NCBI RefSeq assembly: GCF_024519455.1
Contig: NZ_JALJRY010000014.1
Coordinates: forward strand, 1-64,000
Origin: Streptomyces sp. STR69
GTDB taxonomy: Bacteria; Actinomycetota; Actinomycetes; Streptomycetales; Streptomycetaceae
DNA: 64,000 bases
Reading direction: 5' to 3'
In this document: one piece after another, positions 48,701 to 56,850 of the stretch
Layout of the letters: the number at the start of each line of letters is the position of its first letter
How positions within the stretch are numbered: the first letter of the stretch is position 1
Notes under the pieces: model-generated
Databases searched by the model: none
Told to the model about the DNA's origin: nothing
Seen by the model: only the letters and a program-made list of their open reading frames with translations
Translations under genes and position numbers: made by a program

Positions 48701-49606
48701 ATGTTCGACCTGCACCGACTGCGCCTTCTGCGCGAGCTGAAGCACCGCGGCACGCTGGCCGCCGTCGCCGCCGCGCTGTCGTACAGTCCCTCCGCGATCT
48801 CCCAGCAGCTCTCGCAGCTCGAATCCGAGGTCGGCGTCCCGCTGCTGGTGCCTGTGGGGCGCCGGGTGCGGCTCACCCCGCAGGCGGAGATCCTCGTCGC
48901 GCACACCGAGGCCGTGCTCAAGCGGCTGGAGGAGGCCGAGGCGGACATCGCCACCTCCCTCACCGCCCTCACCGGCACACTGCGCATCGCCTCCTTCCAG
49001 ACCGCGGCCCTCGCCCTGGTGCCGACCGCGCTGACGCTGCTGCGCGACGCCCACCCCAACCTCCGGGTCGAGGTCACCCAGGCCGAGCCGAGCGAGGCGC
49101 TGCCCGCGCTCCTCGCCCGCGACTTCGACCTCGTCATCACCGAGGAGTACCCGGGCAACCCGCACCCCCGGCCCGCCGAACTCGACCACGAACCCCTCTG
49201 CGAGGACCCGCTGCGGCTGGCCACCCCGAGACCCATCGACCAGGACACCGGACCGATGGACGCGCTGCGGGCGCTGGCCGACCACCCCTGGGTGATGGAA
49301 CACGTGGGCTCACCCGCCCGGCACTGGGCCACCGCACTGTGCCGCACCGCGGGCTTCGAACCCGACGTGCGCTTCGAGTCCGCCGACCTGGTGCTGCATC
49401 TGCGGCTGGCCGAACTGGGCCATGCCGCCGCCCTGTTGCCGGACCTCGCGTGGAACGGCCGCCCGCCCGCCGTCGCGCTGCGACAGCTTCCCGAGGGCCA
49501 TCGCACCCGCTCGCTGTTCACCGCCGTACGCAGCGGACGCGGCCCCCACCCGGCCATCACGGCCTGCCGCCACGCACTCCAGCAGGCGATCGGGCCCGCG
49601 TCCTAG
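48701..49606 (+). CDS. LysR-family transcriptional regulator of the dpaL operon
   Basis: 301 residues starting MFDLHRLRLLRELKHRGTLA, with winged helix AALSYSPSAISQQLSQLESE and recognition end LLVPVGRRVRLTPQAE, then effector domain (GTLRIASFQTAALALVPTAL, DFDLVITEEYPGNP). ATG 48701 directly follows a GTG; GGAGG lies about nine bases upstream. It is divergent from dpaL and the M20 gene with two dyads between, so it probably regulates them and itself. Confidence 0.9.
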   Translation: MFDLHRLRLLRELKHRGTLAAVAAALSYSPSAISQQLSQLESEVGVPLLVPVGRRVRLTPQAEILVAHTEAVLKRLEEAEADIATSLTALTGTLRIASFQTAALALVPTALTLLRDAHPNLRVEVTQAEPSEALPALLARDFDLVITEEYPGNPHPRPAELDHEPLCEDPLRLATPRPIDQDTGPMDALRALADHPWVMEHVGSPARHWATALCRTAGFEPDVRFESADLVLHLRLAELGHAAALLPDLAWNGRPPAVALRQLPEGHRTRSLFTAVRSGRGPHPAITACRHALQQAIGPAS

Positions 49607-49622
49607 CCGCCCGCGAACTCGC

Positions 49623-50078
49623 TTACGGAGCAGTCCTGTTCAGGTCGAGCCGGCCGACGCGGGCCACGTTCTCCCGGTCGTCGGCGTCCCCGCTCGGCTC
49701 CGCCGCGAACCAGGCGTCGAGGATCTCCTTGAGCAGCGGCTCCGACGTCAGGCGCAGACCGAGGGCCAGCACGTTGGCGTCGTTCCAGCGGCGTGCGCCG
49801 TCTGCCGTGTAGGCGTCCGTGCACAGTGCCGCCCGTACGCCCGCCACCTTGTTCGCGGCGATCGACGCGCCCGTGCCGGTCCAGCAGCACACGACCGCCT
49901 GGTCCGAGGTCCCGGCGGCGACCTCGCGGGCCGCCGCCTCCGAGCAGACCGCCCACGCCGGATCGTCCCCGGGCCGCAGCGCCCCGTGCGCCAGCACCTC
50001 GTGACCACGCTCGCGCAACTCCGCGACGAGGGCGCGCGCCACAGGTTCGTCCATGTCCGAGGAAACAGAGATCCGCAT
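49623..50078 (-). CDS. RpiB/LacAB-family sugar-phosphate isomerase
   Basis: 151 residues from ATG 50078: MRISVSSDMDEPVARALVAE, then AVVCCWTGTGASIAANKVAG, the conserved (C)xTGxGxSIAANK active-site loop of ribose-5-phosphate isomerase B, and RAALCTDAYTADGARRWNDA with NVLALG. The family isomerises aldose and ketose phosphates. An open frame to 50168 adds 30 non-homologous residues and is rejected. Single gene, converging on the LysR gene. Confidence 0.88.
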   Translation of the reverse strand: MRISVSSDMDEPVARALVAELRERGHEVLAHGALRPGDDPAWAVCSEAAAREVAAGTSDQAVVCCWTGTGASIAANKVAGVRAALCTDAYTADGARRWNDANVLALGLRLTSEPLLKEILDAWFAAEPSGDADDRENVARVGRLDLNRTAP

Positions 50079-50197
50079 GCCCCGGAGGCTACTCAGCGGA
50101 CGACTTCCGTGCCATCTCCGCACCTGCGGGAGCCGCCCCCGCCGGGTCGAGACCAGGGACAGACCCATGGCCTACGATCCGGCGGGGCCGATGGCGA

Positions 50198-52168
50198 TTA
50201 CGACCGGCGCCAGTTCTGGTTGGCGCCGCCGGTGCAGGTCCAGATCTCCAGTGCCGTGCTGTTGGCCGTGCCGTGGCCGACCGCGTCCAGGCACTTGCCG
50301 GAGCCGACGTTGACGACACTGCCGTCGGAACGCACCCGCCACTGCTGGTGGGCGCCGCCGTTGCAGTCCCAGATCTCCACCGGGCTGCCGTCGGTGGTGG
50401 CACCGCCGGTGACCTCAAGGCACTTGGAGTCGTAGACCGTCAGCTGGTTGGTGGTCGTGGAGGTCCAGGTCTGGTGGGTGCCGCCGTTGCAGTCCCACAA
50501 AGCGGGCTTGGTGCCGTTGGCCTGGTTGGCGCCGGGGACGTCCACGCAGCGGCCGGACTCCTGGCCCTTGAGGGGGGCCGAGACCGCGCCGCGCAGCCAG
50601 CTCTGGTTGGTGCCGCCGGTGCAGGTCCACAGTTCCAGCAGGGTGCCGGGGGTGGTGCCCCCGGCCGTGGCGTCCAGGCACTTGCCCGAGGCGGGGTTGA
50701 CCACCGAGCCGTCGCTGTTCACGGTCCACTTCTCGGCGGCGGTGCCGTCGCAGTCGTAGATCTGCACCGGGGTGCCGTCGGTGGTGGCGCCGCCTTTGGC
50801 GTCCAGGCACTTCGTGCCGTCGTAGACGGTGAGTTGGCCGGCCGGGGTCAGTGTCCAGGCCTGGTTCGTGGCGTCGTTGCAGTCCCAGAGCGCGAGTTGG
50901 GTGCCGTTGGTCCGGCTCGCCCCGGGGACGTCCGCGCACAGGCCGGACTGGCGGCCCTTGAGGATGCCGGCGTGGTTGCCCGGCGGGTTGGTGGTGACGG
51001 ACAGGTTGTCGAACTGGTCGGTCTGGTAGCCCACCACACCGACGCCGATCTGATCCGCCGAGAACGAACTGTTGTCCGTGCCGCCGAGGTAGCCGGAGGC
51101 GGAGTCGATGAACGTCCAGCCTGGCTGGGCGAATTGGGTGACCTGAGCGGTCGCCCAGGTGTCCTCGCCGATCGCGTAGTTGCCGGACCAGGGCGAGTTC
51201 GCGGTGGCCAGGCCGACCGTGCTGAACGGCAGGTTGGGGTAAATCGCCGCGACCAGCGGCCAGTTGAGGTATGCGGTCATCCGGGCGTCCACATAGCCGC
51301 GCACGATCGAACGGATCAGCGCCGGGGCCCCGGAGTCCATGTCGAGGGAGCCGTTCTCCGACGCCCACAGCGGTTTGCCGTTGTTCTTCGCCGTGGTGGT
51401 GCTGGAGCAGGTGTCGGCGCTGCCGCCGTCACCGCCCGTGCAGGGGTAGTGGGCGCCGATGACCGAAACGGCGTTGTTGAACGCGGAGTTGCTCGCCATG
51501 TCGTCCGCGACGCTCCAACCCGAGTCGTCGCCGACGATCTGCACGGAGCCGTAACCGGCGCTGTCGAGCGCGGACCGCAACTGGATGTACCAGTTGACGT
51601 CGTGGCCCCGTTCGTTCCAGCCGCCGAGGTAACTGATCGGCAGACCGTGCTGCTTGGCACAACCCAGCCAGGAGATCAGGTAGTTGATGGTGTCGGTGGA
51701 CCAGAACCCGCCGCTGATCCAGCCCGGGGCGGCCCAGGCCAGACCGTACAACTTGAGGTCCGGGTTACGGGACTTGGCCTGCTCGGCGAGCCAGAACTCG
51801 TAGCCCGCATCGCAGTTGATCTGTCCCTCGGTGTGCTCGATGGACGGCTCGGCGCCGTCGGTGGAGTTGGCGTCGCCGCCGATCTCCAGCTTCAGCAACT
51901 GCAGGTTCGCGCCGTAGCCCGGCTTGAACAGATAGTCCAGGATCTGCGAGCGCTGCGCGGCCGGATAGTCGCGCAGCAGGCGGGAGTTGCCCCCGCCGCC
52001 GCTGATCGCGCCGATCCCGTCGAACGTCCGGCCGCTCTGGCCGCCGTCCACGGTGATCGTGGTGGTCGCCGCCGCGACGGCCTGGGCCGGCTGCGTGCCG
52101 ACCGAACAGAGGGCGGCGACAAGCGCCATGACCCACAAGGGCAGGAGGTGCCTCAAGGTTCTTCGCAC
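50198..52168 (-). CDS. Secreted GH59 galactosylceramidase-like hydrolase with ricin-type lectin repeats
   Basis: 656 residues. The signal peptide is about 1-30 (ending TQPAQA). The GH59 TIM barrel has GIGAISGGGGNSRLLRDYP, LEIGGDANSTDGAEPS, acid/base E186 in LGGWNERG and nucleophile E271 in WASENGS. Near residue 363 (SGYLGGTDN) the usual beta-sandwich and most of the laminin-G-like domain are missing; only its last strand (VGYQTDQFDNLSV) remains before two beta-trefoil CBM13 domains with QxW repeats (NQAWTL, NQSWLR, HQQWRV, NQNWRR). It probably removes beta-galactosyl groups from external glycolipids or glycans, if active despite the gap. A CebR-like operator precedes it. Confidence 0.85.
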   Translation of the reverse strand: MRRTLRHLLPLWVMALVAALCSVGTQPAQAVAAATTTITVDGGQSGRTFDGIGAISGGGGNSRLLRDYPAAQRSQILDYLFKPGYGANLQLLKLEIGGDANSTDGAEPSIEHTEGQINCDAGYEFWLAEQAKSRNPDLKLYGLAWAAPGWISGGFWSTDTINYLISWLGCAKQHGLPISYLGGWNERGHDVNWYIQLRSALDSAGYGSVQIVGDDSGWSVADDMASNSAFNNAVSVIGAHYPCTGGDGGSADTCSSTTTAKNNGKPLWASENGSLDMDSGAPALIRSIVRGYVDARMTAYLNWPLVAAIYPNLPFSTVGLATANSPWSGNYAIGEDTWATAQVTQFAQPGWTFIDSASGYLGGTDNSSFSADQIGVGVVGYQTDQFDNLSVTTNPPGNHAGILKGRQSGLCADVPGASRTNGTQLALWDCNDATNQAWTLTPAGQLTVYDGTKCLDAKGGATTDGTPVQIYDCDGTAAEKWTVNSDGSVVNPASGKCLDATAGGTTPGTLLELWTCTGGTNQSWLRGAVSAPLKGQESGRCVDVPGANQANGTKPALWDCNGGTHQTWTSTTTNQLTVYDSKCLEVTGGATTDGSPVEIWDCNGGAHQQWRVRSDGSVVNVGSGKCLDAVGHGTANSTALEIWTCTGGANQNWRRS

Positions 52169-52209
52169 GGTGTCGTCCTTCTCCAGCGGGGGGGGTGAGG
52201 ACAGCTTCG

Positions 52210-52221
52210 GAGAGCGCTCTC
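52210..52221. promoter_or_regulatory. CebR-like LacI-family operator
   Basis: GAGAGCGCTCTC is a perfect 12-bp palindrome, 42 nt upstream of the GH59 ATG. The cellulose-utilisation repressor CebR binds TGGGAGCGCTCCCA, of which this keeps the GAGCGCTC centre. A possible -35 (TTGACT, minus strand 52290-52285) lies upstream of it, so the site would overlap or follow the promoter. Confidence 0.55.
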
Positions 52222-52357
52222 AACGCAAGCCGACAGGGCCGTCCGTGGAGGTTTGTGCGACAGTGTGGAGACGTGTTGAATTACAGTCAAGGGTCTATAC
52301 CTATTGATGTGCGCGCCGGTGATTCGGGCAGCACGCTTCCGGCCGACCCGCCTGCTG

Positions 52358-54103
52358 CTACGGCGTCGAACCCGCCGTTCCCTGACCGGCGGACCCGCCG
52401 CTCCACTGCCGGTACGCGGCCACCGCCGTCGGCAGGGTGGGGAAGATGTGGTCCTCGCCGACCGAGTCCACCAGCCCGTACGCCTCCAGGTCGACGCGGA
52501 GGTCCTGCTTCACCCGGGCCAGGGCGAACACCACGCCGCGGTGGGTGAGTTCGCGGCGGAGTTCGTCGACCGCGTCCAGGGCGGTGATGTCCACCTCGAC
52601 ATTGGCCTCGGCGTTGAGGACGAACCACCGTACGGGGACCGCCTGTTGGTCGACCGCGGCCAGTGCGCGACGGCGGAAGTTCTCCGCGTTGGCGAAGAAG
52701 AGCGGTGAGTCGTAGCGGTAGACGAGCAGACCGGGGACGGTGCGGGCCTGCGGGAAGTCGTCCACGTCGTGCATGCCGGCCACACCGGGGACCAGGCCCT
52801 CGACGGCGTCGTGCGGGCGGGCCACCCGGGTGAGGAGTTCGGCCACCGACAGGCCCACGGCGACGATCACGCCGTAGAGGATGTCCAGGGCGAGGACTCC
52901 GGCCAGGCAGCCGAGGGCCAGGAGGAGTTCGCGGCGGCGGAAGGTGGCGAGGCGGTGGAAGCCGGTGAGGTCGATCATGCGGACGGCCGCGTAGACGACG
53001 AGGGCGCCGAGCACCGCCGAGGGGGTGCGGGACAGCAGGGGGCTCAGGAAGAGGAGGACGGCCAGGACCACCGCTCCGGCGACCAGTGAGTACGCCTGAC
53101 TGCGGGCGCCCGTGGAGGAGGCGAGCGCGGTGCGGCTCGCGCTGCTGCTCACCGGGAAGCCGTGGAGGACACCGGCACCGAGGTTGGCCGCGCCCAGCGC
53201 CAGGAACTCCTGGTCGGCGTCGAGACCGGGGCCCTCGTCCTCGTCGCCGCCGGTGAAGGCGCGGGCGGTGAGGATGAAGTCGGTGTAGGCGACGAGCAGG
53301 ACACCGAGCGCGGGCAGCACCAGGTGGGGCAGCTCGGTGAGGTCCGGCAGGCCGACCGTCGGAAGTCCCGCCGGGACATGGCCGATCACCTTGATGCCGT
53401 ACCGGTCGTCGAGGTCGAGGACCGCCACGGCCGCCGTGCCCAGCACCACGGCCAGCAGGGGACCGGGCATCGCCTTGGACATCCGCGCCACCGTGAACAG
53501 GAACGCGAGCAGGACGGCGGCGAACAGCAGCGTGGGCGCGTGGAGGCGGTCCAAGTGCCGTAGGAAGGACCAGAGTTGGGGGAAGAAGGCCGAGCCCGTC
53601 GTGGGCACCCCGGTGAGCTTGGGCAGCTGGTCCACGATCATGATCAGGGCGACGCCCGCCAGGTAGCCGATCAGCACGGGCCGGGAGAGGAGATCGGCGA
53701 CGAAGCCCAGCCGTACCGCCCACGCGGCCAGGCACAGCAGGCCGACCGTGGCCGCGAGGGCGGCGGCGAGTGTGGCGTACCGGCTCGGGTCGCCGGCCGC
53801 GAGGGGGCCCACCACGGTCGCCGTCATCAGCGCGGTCGTCGACTCGGGGCCCACGGACAGCAGCCGGGACGAACCCAGCAGTGCGTACAGGGCGAGCGCG
53901 GGGAGGATCGCCCACAGGCCGGCCACCGGGGGCAGCCCGGCGACCCCGGCGTACGCCATCACCTGCGGGACGAGATACGCGGCGACCGTGACACCGGCCA
54001 GCAGGTCGCCGCGCAGCCAGGCGCGCCGGTATCCGGCCAGCGTGGCGATTCCGGGCGTCAGGCGCCGCCACTCCATGCGGCGTCCGCCCGGGCTGTGGGA
54101 CAC
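52358..54103 (-). CDS. SulP-family anion transporter with STAS domain
   Basis: 581 residues. About eleven hydrophobic segments start at LRGDLLAGVTVAAYLVPQVM and AYAGVAGLPPVAGLWA, with ANLGAGVLHGFPVSSSASRT, the conserved SulP signature. The C-terminal STAS domain is about 440-560 (VPGLLVYRYDSPLFFANAEN, VRWFVLNAEANVEVDITALD). The family imports sulfate or bicarbonate. It follows ppk2 by 22 nt on the same strand and is probably cotranscribed. Confidence 0.92.
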   Translation of the reverse strand: MSHSPGGRRMEWRRLTPGIATLAGYRRAWLRGDLLAGVTVAAYLVPQVMAYAGVAGLPPVAGLWAILPALALYALLGSSRLLSVGPESTTALMTATVVGPLAAGDPSRYATLAAALAATVGLLCLAAWAVRLGFVADLLSRPVLIGYLAGVALIMIVDQLPKLTGVPTTGSAFFPQLWSFLRHLDRLHAPTLLFAAVLLAFLFTVARMSKAMPGPLLAVVLGTAAVAVLDLDDRYGIKVIGHVPAGLPTVGLPDLTELPHLVLPALGVLLVAYTDFILTARAFTGGDEDEGPGLDADQEFLALGAANLGAGVLHGFPVSSSASRTALASSTGARSQAYSLVAGAVVLAVLLFLSPLLSRTPSAVLGALVVYAAVRMIDLTGFHRLATFRRRELLLALGCLAGVLALDILYGVIVAVGLSVAELLTRVARPHDAVEGLVPGVAGMHDVDDFPQARTVPGLLVYRYDSPLFFANAENFRRRALAAVDQQAVPVRWFVLNAEANVEVDITALDAVDELRRELTHRGVVFALARVKQDLRVDLEAYGLVDSVGEDHIFPTLPTAVAAYRQWSGGSAGQGTAGSTP

Positions 54104-54125
54104 GGTGTTCCTCGATCTGTCCGGT

Positions 54126-54929
54126 TCAGAGGCTCGCCGCGTGGTCCGGGACGTAGGTCTGCAGGTCGCGCGGCGGACGTTCGTAGCCGGTGGACGGCGG
54201 GCGGGGCGGGAGGTCGAGGACCGGCGGCGCCACCTCGTGGTACGGCAGCGAGTCGAGCAGGTGGGCGATCATGTTCAGCCGGGCCCGGCGCTTGTCGTCG
54301 CTCTCGACGACGTACCAGGGGGCCTCCGAGACATCGGTGTGCACCAGCATCTCGTCCTTGGCCCGCGAGTAGTCCTCCCAGTGGGTGATGGACTCCAGGT
54401 CCATCGGCGAGAGCTTCCAGCGCCGCAGCGGATCGTCCAGGCGGCGCCGGAACCGGTCCTGCTGCACGGCGTCGCTCACCGAGAACCAGTACTTGCGCAG
54501 CACGATCCCGTCCTCCACGAGCATCCGCTCGAAGATGGGGCACTGGCGCAGGAACAGCTGGTACTCCTCCTTGGAACAGAAACCCATCACCCGCTCGACG
54601 CCGGCCCGGTTGTACCAGGACCGGTCGAACAGCACGATCTCCCCGGCGGCCGGCAAATGCTCGACGTACCGCTGGAAGTACCACTGGGTGCGCTGCCGGT
54701 CGGTCGGCTTCGGCAGTGCGGCGATCCGGGCGACGCGCGGGTTGAGGTGCTCAGCGACCCGCTTGATGGTGCCGCCCTTGCCCGCCGCGTCCCGGCCCTC
54801 GAAGACGATCACCAGCCGGGTGCCCTCGGCCCGCACCCACTCCTGGAGCTTGACCAACTCGGTCTGCAGACGCAGCAGTTCGGTCTCGTACTTCTCGCGC
54901 GGCAGCTTTGCCGCCTTCTTGCCGGCCAT
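54126..54929 (-). CDS. ppk2: Polyphosphate kinase 2
   Basis: A 267-residue single-domain PPK2 with Walker A VFEGRDAAGKGGT (about 42-54), PKPTDRQRTQWYFQRYVEHL, Walker B IVLFDRSWYNRAGVERVMGF, and lid-module arginines (DRFRRRLDDPLRRWKLSPMD). It transfers phosphate between polyphosphate and nucleoside di- or monophosphates. It is divergent from the Cys-rich protein gene at 55086. Confidence 0.95.
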   Translation of the reverse strand: MAGKKAAKLPREKYETELLRLQTELVKLQEWVRAEGTRLVIVFEGRDAAGKGGTIKRVAEHLNPRVARIAALPKPTDRQRTQWYFQRYVEHLPAAGEIVLFDRSWYNRAGVERVMGFCSKEEYQLFLRQCPIFERMLVEDGIVLRKYWFSVSDAVQQDRFRRRLDDPLRRWKLSPMDLESITHWEDYSRAKDEMLVHTDVSEAPWYVVESDDKRRARLNMIAHLLDSLPYHEVAPPVLDLPPRPPSTGYERPPRDLQTYVPDHAASL

Positions 54930-55085
54930 GCCGCCTCAACCCCTCGATGACGTGCGCAGTCTCCTGTGTCCAAGGTCGAACACCTGGACAGCACCGTACT
55001 GATCGCCGGGCTCCCGCGCACCCCCGGGCACCCGCCCGCCGGGTTTGCGGCGGCCCGCGGCGGCAACCCGGACTCTGTGACAGCG

Positions 55086-55451
55086 ATGACGACCCAACAG
55101 GAGCTCGTCCGGTTTCTGGAGGACCGCTTCGCCTGCGCACAGGCCTGCACCACGTGTGCGCGGGCCTGCGTGCTGCGCGTCAGCCGCACGGATCCGGACG
55201 CCACCGACCACGAGGCACTCGTACGGCAGAAGGCGCTGTGGTGCGCGGAGGTCTGCGACGCGACCTGCCGGATGCTGGCCGAGCAGAACCTCCAGGACGA
55301 GTCGGCCCTCCGCCTCCAGGCCAAGTGGTGCCTGCGCGTCTGCCTGGAGTGCGCGCAGCTCTTCGACGAGCGGCCGGGAGCGGAGGCGGATGCCCGGGCC
55401 TGCCGGGACTGCGCGCGGGCGTGCACGGAGTTCCTCGCGAGGCTGAACTGA
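55086..55451 (+). CDS. Cys-rich four-helix-bundle copper-binding protein (DUF326/Csp-like)
   Basis: A 121-residue soluble protein with thirteen or so cysteines in helical CxxxCxxC spacing: FACAQACTTCARACVLRV, LWCAEVCDATCRML, KWCLRVCLECAQLF and ACRDCARACTEFL. This matches DUF326 proteins and copper-storage proteins that line a four-helix bundle with thiolates. No signal peptide, so probably cytosolic. ATG 55086 is chosen; an in-frame opening to 54966 lies in the promoter region shared with ppk2. Confidence 0.78.
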   Translation: MTTQQELVRFLEDRFACAQACTTCARACVLRVSRTDPDATDHEALVRQKALWCAEVCDATCRMLAEQNLQDESALRLQAKWCLRVCLECAQLFDERPGAEADARACRDCARACTEFLARLN

Positions 55452-55605
55452 CGGGCGGCTGTGCGGGCTTGGCGCCGCGCAGCCGAGCACGAAGGGCATG
55501 GGGTGGACCTCGAAGCCCAGCGGCCGACCCCGGAATGGGAACGGGCGGCTTCCGGTCGATGTCACCCGTCTTGCCGGGCATCGCCACCTCGCCATTCCCA
55601 ATTTC

Positions 55606-55619
55606 TGGAACACGTTCTA
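55606..55619. promoter_or_regulatory. KstR-like operator before the acyl-CoA dehydrogenase
   Basis: TGGAACACGTTCTA has the form TnGAAC-AC-GTTCnA. The steroid-catabolism repressor KstR of mycobacteria and rhodococci binds TnnAACnnGTTnnA (for example TAGAACACGTTCTA). It is 44 nt before the GTG of the acyl-CoA dehydrogenase. Confidence 0.55.
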
Positions 55620-55662
55620 CGGTGTGCGCCGTCAGGACCGGCCTTGGGAGCCAGGAGGCGCC

Positions 55663-56841
55663 GTGCATCTCGAATACACGCCCGAGCAGCAGCGACTGCG
55701 CACCGAACTGCGCGCCTACTTCGCCGAGTTGGTGCCCGACCACGCCTACTCCCGCTACGCCGACCCGGCCGCCCAGAAGCGCTACTACCGCGAGACGATC
55801 CGCCGGCTCGGCACGGACGGCTGGCTCGGGGTCGGCTGGCCCGAGGAGTACGGCGGGCGCGGGCTGACGCCGATGGAGCAGTTCATCTTCTTCGACGAGG
55901 CCGCGCAGGCGGGCGTACCGCTGCCCCTGATGGCACTCAACACCGTGGGCCCGACGATCATGCAGTTCGGCACCGACGAACAGAAGGCCTACTTCCTCCC
56001 GAAGATCCTCTCCGGCGAGATCGACTTCGCGATCGGCTACAGCGAGCCCGAGGCCGGCACGGACCTGGCCGCGCTGAAGACACGGGCCGTACGGGACGGC
56101 GACGAATACGTCGTCGACGGGCAGAAGATCTGGACCACCAACGGCGACACCGCCGACTGGGTGTGGCTGGCCACCCGCACCGACCCGGACGCCCCGCCGC
56201 ACAAGGGCATCACCATGCTCCTGGTGCCGACCGCCGACCCCGGCTACACCTGCACGGTGATCAACACCCTCGCCTCGCACGACACCACCGCCAGCTACTA
56301 CGAGAACATCCGCGTCCCCGTCACCCGTCGGGTCGGCAAGGAGAACCAGGGCTGGCGCCTGATCACCAACCAGCTCAACCACGAACGCGTCACCCTCGCC
56401 GCCCACGGCACCATGGCCATCCGGGCCCTGCACGACGTCCAGCGCTGGGCCATGGAGACCAAACTCGCCGACGGCCGCCGCGTCGTCGACCTCCCCTGGG
56501 TCCGCCGCCTTCTCGCCCGCACCCACGCCAGGCTCGACGCGATGAAACTCCTCAACTGGCAGATGGTGAACGCCGTCCAGGAAGGCACCCTCACCCCGCA
56601 GGACGCCTCCGCCGTCAAGGTCTACGGCTCCGAGGCCCGCCGCGACGCCTACGCCTGGCTCATGGAGATCGTCGCCGCGGCCGGTGCCCTGAAGGAGGGC
56701 TCCGCGGGCGCCGTCCTGCACGGCGAACTGGAACGCGGCTACCGCTCCGCCGTGATCTTCACCTTCGGCGGCGGCAACAACGAGATCCAGCGCGAGATCA
56801 TCTCGTGGATCGGTCTGGGAATGCCGAGGGTACGGCGTTAG
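55663..56841 (+). CDS. Acyl-CoA dehydrogenase (FadE type)
   Basis: 392 residues from GTG 55663 with GGAGG upstream. Family blocks: LGVGWPEEYGGRGLTPMEQF, FAIGYSEPEAGTDLAALKTR (flavin-contact region), DGQKIWTTNGDTADWVWLAT and a C-terminal FTFGGGNNEIQREIISWIGL. It oxidises acyl-CoA thioesters at the alpha-beta bond. The GGNNEIQRE ending is common among actinobacterial FadE proteins used on branched or steroid-derived acyl-CoAs. A KstR-like box precedes it, which supports that inference. Confidence 0.92.
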   Translation: MHLEYTPEQQRLRTELRAYFAELVPDHAYSRYADPAAQKRYYRETIRRLGTDGWLGVGWPEEYGGRGLTPMEQFIFFDEAAQAGVPLPLMALNTVGPTIMQFGTDEQKAYFLPKILSGEIDFAIGYSEPEAGTDLAALKTRAVRDGDEYVVDGQKIWTTNGDTADWVWLATRTDPDAPPHKGITMLLVPTADPGYTCTVINTLASHDTTASYYENIRVPVTRRVGKENQGWRLITNQLNHERVTLAAHGTMAIRALHDVQRWAMETKLADGRRVVDLPWVRRLLARTHARLDAMKLLNWQMVNAVQEGTLTPQDASAVKVYGSEARRDAYAWLMEIVAAAGALKEGSAGAVLHGELERGYRSAVIFTFGGGNNEIQREIISWIGLGMPRVRR

Positions 56842-56850
56842 CCTGCGGAC

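Noticed and set aside
49793..52198. An 801-codon plus-strand frame over the GH59 gene
   Set aside because: Antisense shadow; composition is that of reverse-complemented QxW repeat DNA.
55076..55082. TGTGACA at 55076 as a minus-strand ECF41-type -35 for ppk2
   Set aside because: At N16 the sequence reads GCGG on the minus strand, not GGTC, so the fixed-distance rule of the five accepted sites fails.
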